The notes under the pieces: generated by a model | What the model was told of the DNA's origin: nothing | The model's database searches: none | Seen by the model: the letters and a program-made list of their open reading frames with translations, nothing else | From: an uncultured Rhodocyclaceae bacterium | GTDB taxonomy: Bacteria > Pseudomonadota > Gammaproteobacteria > Burkholderiales > Rhodocyclaceae | Length of the DNA stretch: 17,547 nt | Reading direction: 5' to 3' | NCBI GenBank assembly: GCA_937892345.1 | Contig: CALAGF010000164.1 | Location: 1-17,547 of the forward strand | Part shown: positions 15,301 through 17,547 of the stretch, in pieces | Layout: each line of letters begins with the position of its first letter | Numbering within the stretch: position 1 is the stretch's first letter | Translations under genes and position numbers: made by a program

Positions 15301-15813
15301 ATAGATCGAAAGAATGATTTCGATCAGTGCCCGTGTGCTGCCGCTCATGCGCTCTTTGGCTCGAATCTTGGCATGCTCGAGCGAGGCGCCTCTCAGGATT
15401 TCATCGACCGCGTACGCCATGTAACGATCAGATTCGAGAATGTGGGAAGCAAGCCACTGAGCAAGGTAGGCGAGGGCTTCTTCCGCTACTTCCTTGCCGG
15501 TTTGCGAGTCCAGCTTGCTGCGGATACGGGCGATTTCCTGGCCGAAAGAGCGATGTGCGGCGCGGTGAAGTTCTTCCGAGCTGTCAGTCCCCAGAAACTG
15601 CCGCCAGATGGCTTCCTCGGACTGAAAATGATAGATGGCATAGTCGGACAGTTCATCGAAGACGGTGTCCAGAACCAGTTTTCCGCCTGACTGAAACGCA
15701 ATATGCGTTGCCAGATCGTTCAAGAGTTTGACCAGATACTTGTGTTGCTCGTCAACTTTGGGCAGGCCAGTACAAAAATTGTCATCCCAAGGAAAAATGT
15801 CAATCGAATTCAA
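12373..15813 (-). CDS. Hybrid histidine kinase with hemerythrin, three PAS, GAF, kinase and receiver domains
   Basis: This 1146-residue cytoplasmic sensor has no membrane segment. Residues 4-140 are a bacteriohemerythrin domain with the complete di-iron ligand set H24, H62, E66, H83 or H87, H124 and D129, which would bind O2 or NO. A helical linker leads to PAS domains at about 205-323, 335-447 and 452-578, the last ending SDVSKRKQ. A GAF domain follows at ~590-755. The kinase core has H778 in ISHEIRTPLN, the N-box YLSNAVKFT, DTGIGI (926-931) and GGTGLGLAI. The receiver (1022-1135) has D1028/D1029, phospho-acceptor D1071, T1101 and K1123. No HPt domain is present, so a separate phosphotransfer partner is needed. 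The start is TTG at 15813 with AGGA eight bases upstream; no in-frame ATG exists before the in-frame stop. Confidence 0.95.
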   Translation of the reverse strand: MNSIDIFPWDDNFCTGLPKVDEQHKYLVKLLNDLATHIAFQSGGKLVLDTVFDELSDYAIYHFQSEEAIWRQFLGTDSSEELHRAAHRSFGQEIARIRSKLDSQTGKEVAEEALAYLAQWLASHILESDRYMAYAVDEILRGASLEHAKIRAKERMSGSTRALIEIILSIYSTLSSNTLRLMRELADHRQAEQSLLETQEELKASKSLLQTIIDNAPVRIFWKDRDLNYLGCNTLFVQDAGLKNVHEIIGKNDFAMAWAPEAECYRADDRHVIESATAKLGYEEPQTSPDGNTLWLRSSKVPLRGRNNEIVGILGIYDDITDRKNDIDAIQLSEQRFHSLYSSMTEGVALHELLLADDGTPVNYRIMDVNPAYESILGIKRDAVIGRLSHEVYGSVAYLDEFSGVAQSGKPLRFKANFEPMGKIFSISVFAPALNQFATIFQDVTELSRTEASLRESEERLRLALTAANQAWFDLDLLTGNIHVSPNYPKMIGFTVENFDSNLDNWQASVHPDDLDVLKQSFQRCLKDGGPETMEYRRKTSTGDWIWIESTGKIVQRDANGRPLRMLGIHSDVSKRKQDLREQYRLNRALRLLSECNLALARNDNEQQMLHEICHLIVLLGGYKKVWIGYAEHGADKRINPVALAGGDENCHKNLVASWDPASPHGGGPAGTAIAFERTEVIQKICAGSEQSSWSHVLLELGYKSVIALPLVQDGKVLGAMSVYSAEPDAFSPDEVQFLEELASNLTFGIFSLRNRIQREAAEAANRAKSSFIANISHEIRTPLNAITGMVHMLRRSGASEQQSVCLDKIDAASEHLLQLVNTVLDLSKIEADKLELEERAVNIGALIKNAIEMIEPKAHAKQLTVRCNTIPTFPPLLGDSVRLRQGLLNYLSNAVKFTQAGHIEIDCQIIEADNAHLKLSFSVQDTGIGISPDTLPRLFTAFEQADNSTTRKFGGTGLGLAITRKIAQLMHGDAGAESELGKGSRFWFTASLRVDPTVLADDAADAATWIETQLHQYSGRRILLVEDDAINQEVAKVLLEDFRLEIEIANDGQEALEKAGSREYDLILMDVQMPRMDGLAATRLIRQMTGHRTTPIIAMTANAFTDDRQRCQEAGMSDFVSKPIVPEMLFKTLVNAFQSSGKRAP

Positions 15814-16026
15814 AGTACATGTCCTGGCAGAACGGATATTGGACTGGCAAATTTAATTGATTTTGTAGTTTTTTACCATGCCCAAGGAAGCCATCAAACT
15901 GGGAGGTGTCGATCAGACCTTGCCGCTTGGCCAGATACCAGCGGCCATCGTCAGTTACGGAAAATAGCCGCGTTGCTGCAAGGTGATCCCAAGACAAGAC
16001 TGGGGTGAGTGATAGCCGTCAGATTT
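15814..16026. other. 213-base AT-rich gap between the kinase and exbD genes
   Basis: The part nearest the kinase (about 15840-15890) is strikingly AT-rich and is the likely promoter region for the kinase operon, but I could not fix a convincing -35/-10 pair. The other part holds a possible gene remnant (see 15880-15997). No terminator hairpin is evident after exbD. Confidence 0.5.
15880..15997 (-). pseudogene. Possible remnant of a small gene (about 39 codons)
   Basis: On the minus strand the frame reads LAATRLFSVTDDGRWYLAKR then QGLIDTSQFDGFLG, with GC-rich third positions like a real gene, and then runs into AT-rich sequence where coding character is lost. The only start in reach is TTG 15997 with no ribosome binding site, and the open frame overlaps the kinase start by 14 bases. 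The RLFSV-x5-WYLAKRQG pattern loosely recalls small proteins with an F-x-V-x-WYF-x-TREG motif (DUF6316-like). It may be a broken copy of such a gene or a very short protein; confidence is low. Confidence 0.3.
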
Positions 16027-16452
16027 TTACGGCGTTGGCGTCCCCGGCTGGGTCACAAAGCCGATCCTTGTCAGTCCGGCCCGACGGGCAGCACTCATGG
16101 TTTCGGCCACCGTTTCGTAGCGCGTCGCACGGTCTGCACGCAGGTGCATTTCCACCTTGGCGTCCTGGGCGACGGCCTCGCGGAAGCGGGCTTCGAGGCT
16201 GCTACGGTCGACTGCCTCGGAAGCCAAAAAAACGCGGTTTTCGGCATCAATGCTGATCTGCAGCGTCAGCGGTTTTTCCGGTGCCGGGGTGCTCGACGCA
16301 CGTGGCAGATCGACTGGCACTTGATGCGTCATCAGCGGTGCCGTGATGATGAAAATGATCAGCAAAACCAGCATCACATCGACCAGCGGTGTCATGTTGA
16401 TTTCCGCCGTCGGCATCTGGTGGTTCTGCGCATTGAAGCTGCCCATGGCCAT
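16027..16452 (-). CDS. exbD: ExbD/TolR-family biopolymer transport protein
   Basis: This 141-residue protein is the partner of ExbB in the proton-driven motor that energises TonB-dependent outer-membrane transport. It has one N-terminal membrane helix (MLVLLIIFIITAPLM) preceded by the family motif AEINMTPLVDV, with the essential proton-carrying aspartate at D25. The rest is the periplasmic domain, including LTLQISIDAENRVFL and METIRR-like final helices (ETVAETMSAARRAGLTRIGF). The ATG at 16452 is preferred: GGAGG lies nine bases upstream and the stop of the preceding gene (16454-16456) is one base away, so the two are coupled. The longer frame only overlaps that gene. No tonB follows in this window. 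Confidence 0.93.
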   Translation of the reverse strand: MAMGSFNAQNHQMPTAEINMTPLVDVMLVLLIIFIITAPLMTHQVPVDLPRASSTPAPEKPLTLQISIDAENRVFLASEAVDRSSLEARFREAVAQDAKVEMHLRADRATRYETVAETMSAARRAGLTRIGFVTQPGTPTP

Positions 16453-16453
16453 G

Positions 16454-17284
16454 TTATGCGGCCTCCGTCGCGACGCGGGCACGCATCGGGTGAATCTGCG
16501 CACTGTTGGCGACAAACGGCTTGCCGACCGTGAAGAAGGCATGCAGGTCGTGGGCGAAGGCGTCGAGGTCGGCCAGAATCACACGATTGGCGCGAGTAAA
16601 TGCGTTGTAGGCAAAGACGGCAGGCAGCGCGACGGCGAGGCCGGCGGCAGTCATGATCAGCGCCTCACCGACCGGGCCCGCGACCTTTTCGAGCGCTGCC
16701 TGGCCGGACAGACCGATGGCGAGCAGGGCGTGATAAATGCCCCAGACGGTACCGAGCAGGCCGACGAAAGGTGCCGTGGCGCCGGTCGTGGCGAGCAGGG
16801 TCAGGCCGCCTTCGACATCGGCAAAGGCCAGTTCGCGCTGCCCCTTCGCCATCGGCGCCATGGCCAGCGCGAGCACGCGGTAGCCCTCCGCCGCCAGCGC
16901 ATCGATCCGCGCCTGCCAGTATGCCGGGTCGATCGGCTCGTCCTGGCCGGCTCGCCGTTGCCCGGCGCACATGCCGATCAGGCGCTCCGGCGCGCCCTTG
17001 ACGAAGACGAAGGCATGCCCGGCGTGGTCGTGATGCAGCGTCGCCATGAAGCGGTGCTCGGATTCGAAGGGGATGACATCGATGCGCGGCAGGGACTCGG
17101 CCTCGAAGCGCGCATCCAGCCCGGCCTTCATGGCCAGCGCCAGCAGCGCGCCTTCGGTCGGATCGCCTTCGAGCTGCCATTCGCCGTCGGTCTCGCGCAG
17201 GATGGCGTCGTTGCAGAGCAAGGCGGCGCGGGCGATGTCGGCCAGTTCGGCCGCGAGTTGGGTGTCGAGACGGGAGGCGCTCAT
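16454..17284 (-). CDS. Chimeric gene: P-type ATPase nucleotide-binding domain joined to a truncated ExbB proton channel
   Basis: With the ATG at 17284 the product is 276 residues. Residues 1 to ~158 are the nucleotide-binding (N) domain of a cation-transporting P-type ATPase: ARAALLCNDA, GDPTEGALLALAMKAGLD, PFESEHRFMATL, the ATP-binding VKGAPERL and EGYRVLALA. The phosphorylation motif DKTGT, the GDGxND hinge and all ATPase membrane helices are absent. From ~159 on it is ExbB/TolQ: TLLATTGATAPFVGLLGTVW through EALIMTAAGLAVALPAVFAY and FAHDLHAFF. Membrane helices 2 and 3 of ExbB are kept; helix 1 and most of the cytoplasmic loop are missing. The join is at GGLTLL (16793-16810), a motif close to both families' own sequence there. 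ExbD follows directly. The chimera lacks parts essential to both functions, so it is either a rearranged pseudogene, a new protein or an assembly artefact. Confidence 0.85.
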   Translation of the reverse strand: MSASRLDTQLAAELADIARAALLCNDAILRETDGEWQLEGDPTEGALLALAMKAGLDARFEAESLPRIDVIPFESEHRFMATLHHDHAGHAFVFVKGAPERLIGMCAGQRRAGQDEPIDPAYWQARIDALAAEGYRVLALAMAPMAKGQRELAFADVEGGLTLLATTGATAPFVGLLGTVWGIYHALLAIGLSGQAALEKVAGPVGEALIMTAAGLAVALPAVFAYNAFTRANRVILADLDAFAHDLHAFFTVGKPFVANSAQIHPMRARVATEAA

Positions 17285-17285
17285 G

Positions 17286-17547
17286 TCAGGCAAGAGTGAA
17301 ATGCTTGCGCCCGGGCAGGCGGTAGGTTTCGAAATCGGCGCGGTCGAGTGTCCAGATGTCGGTGCAGCCGGTTTTCAGCGCAGCGACGACCAGCGAGGCA
17401 TCGGCCAGGTCCATCGGGCGGTCGGCATAGCGTTCGATCCAGTCGATAGCTGTTACCAGTTCCTCGCGGCCGAGCGGCAGCAATTCGAGCCCGCCGCGTT
17501 CGATCCAGTGATAGAGCGGTAGCGTGGCGCCCACCGTATCGGTCAGA
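17286..17547 (-). CDS. PIN-domain protein (VapC-like ribonuclease family), C-terminal part
   Basis: The frame is open to the window edge, so the 5' end is outside. The visible ~86 residues include LERGG-like IERGGLELLPLGREELVTA, IERYADRPMDLADASLVVAA and TDIWTLDRADFETYRLPG. The PIN-fold acidic residues are visible in DLADAS and TLDRADF; the first catalytic aspartate would be upstream. Most such proteins are toxin RNases of type II toxin-antitoxin pairs, with the antitoxin gene usually just upstream, which cannot be checked here. The TGA (17286-17288) is separated by one base from the ATG of the chimeric gene, so they look co-transcribed. A GTG at 17534 could start a shorter protein, but it would lack the catalytic N-terminus. 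Confidence 0.82.
   Translation of the reverse strand, partial: LTDTVGATLPLYHWIERGGLELLPLGREELVTAIDWIERYADRPMDLADASLVVAALKTGCTDIWTLDRADFETYRLPGRKHFTLA

Noticed and set aside
16343..17299. 318-codon plus-strand frame
   Set aside because: Shadow of the GC-rich chimera gene on the other strand; Arg/Gly/Gln-rich product without domain signs.
17286..17547. A complete toxin-antitoxin pair
   Set aside because: Only the end of a PIN protein is in the window and no antitoxin gene can be seen.

Overview
The window looks like a piece of a betaproteobacterial chromosome, most like the Rhodocyclales (Dechloromonas/Azonexus-type). This is inferred from moderately high GC, the style of the encoded proteins (MltD, TrpB2, a bacteriohemerythrin hybrid kinase, a sigma-54 regulator) and gene size; no rRNA or other marker is present to fix the taxon. 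I see no tRNA, rRNA, CRISPR array, insertion sequence or phage structural gene.

Layout. (1) 2-2343: the end of a peptide/nickel-type ABC permease, whose stop overlaps by one base the start of a fused double-ATPase subunit. (2) 2391-3911 (-): an MltD-like lytic transglycosylase with a long Ser/Lys tail, converging on the ABC operon. (3) 4112-4321: a small unknown gene converging on and overlapping the next one. (4) 4310-7220: a compact sigma-54 module. It has a regulator with a cysteine-rich PAS domain on the minus strand, a divergent intergenic region with a near-consensus -24/-12 promoter and several symmetric sites, a 130-residue unknown protein and a BASS/ACR3-like membrane transporter. 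(5) 7348-8022: a Bax-inhibitor-1 family membrane protein, separated by a perfect bidirectional terminator from (6) an orphan TrpB2 at 8090-9454 (-). (7) 9606-10430: a protein of unknown function. (8) 15813 down to 10457 (-): a likely operon of a hemerythrin-PAS3-GAF hybrid histidine kinase, a secreted HExxH protein and a DinB-type translesion polymerase. (9) 17547 down to 16027 (-): the end of a PIN-domain protein, then a gene joining a P-type ATPase nucleotide-binding domain to the back two-thirds of an ExbB proton channel, then ExbD.

The two regions most worth attention are the sigma-54 module and the ATPase-ExbB chimera. In the module, the regulator, promoter, candidate operators, small protein and transporter form a self-contained induced transport circuit whose signal and substrate are unknown. 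In the chimera, both protein families are cut at internal points, and the join lies on a short motif shared by both. The ATPase part is far more GC-rich than its surroundings: 73% in three 60-base samples, against about 62% in the adjoining PIN gene. It is either a real recombination product or an assembly error, and raw reads would decide.

Gene starts were moved from the longest frame where a ribosome binding site or neighbouring stop argued for it: the 130-residue protein at 5835, TrpB2 at 9454, DinB at a GTG at 11620, ExbD at 16452 and the chimera at 17284. The hybrid kinase appears to use a TTG start at 15813.
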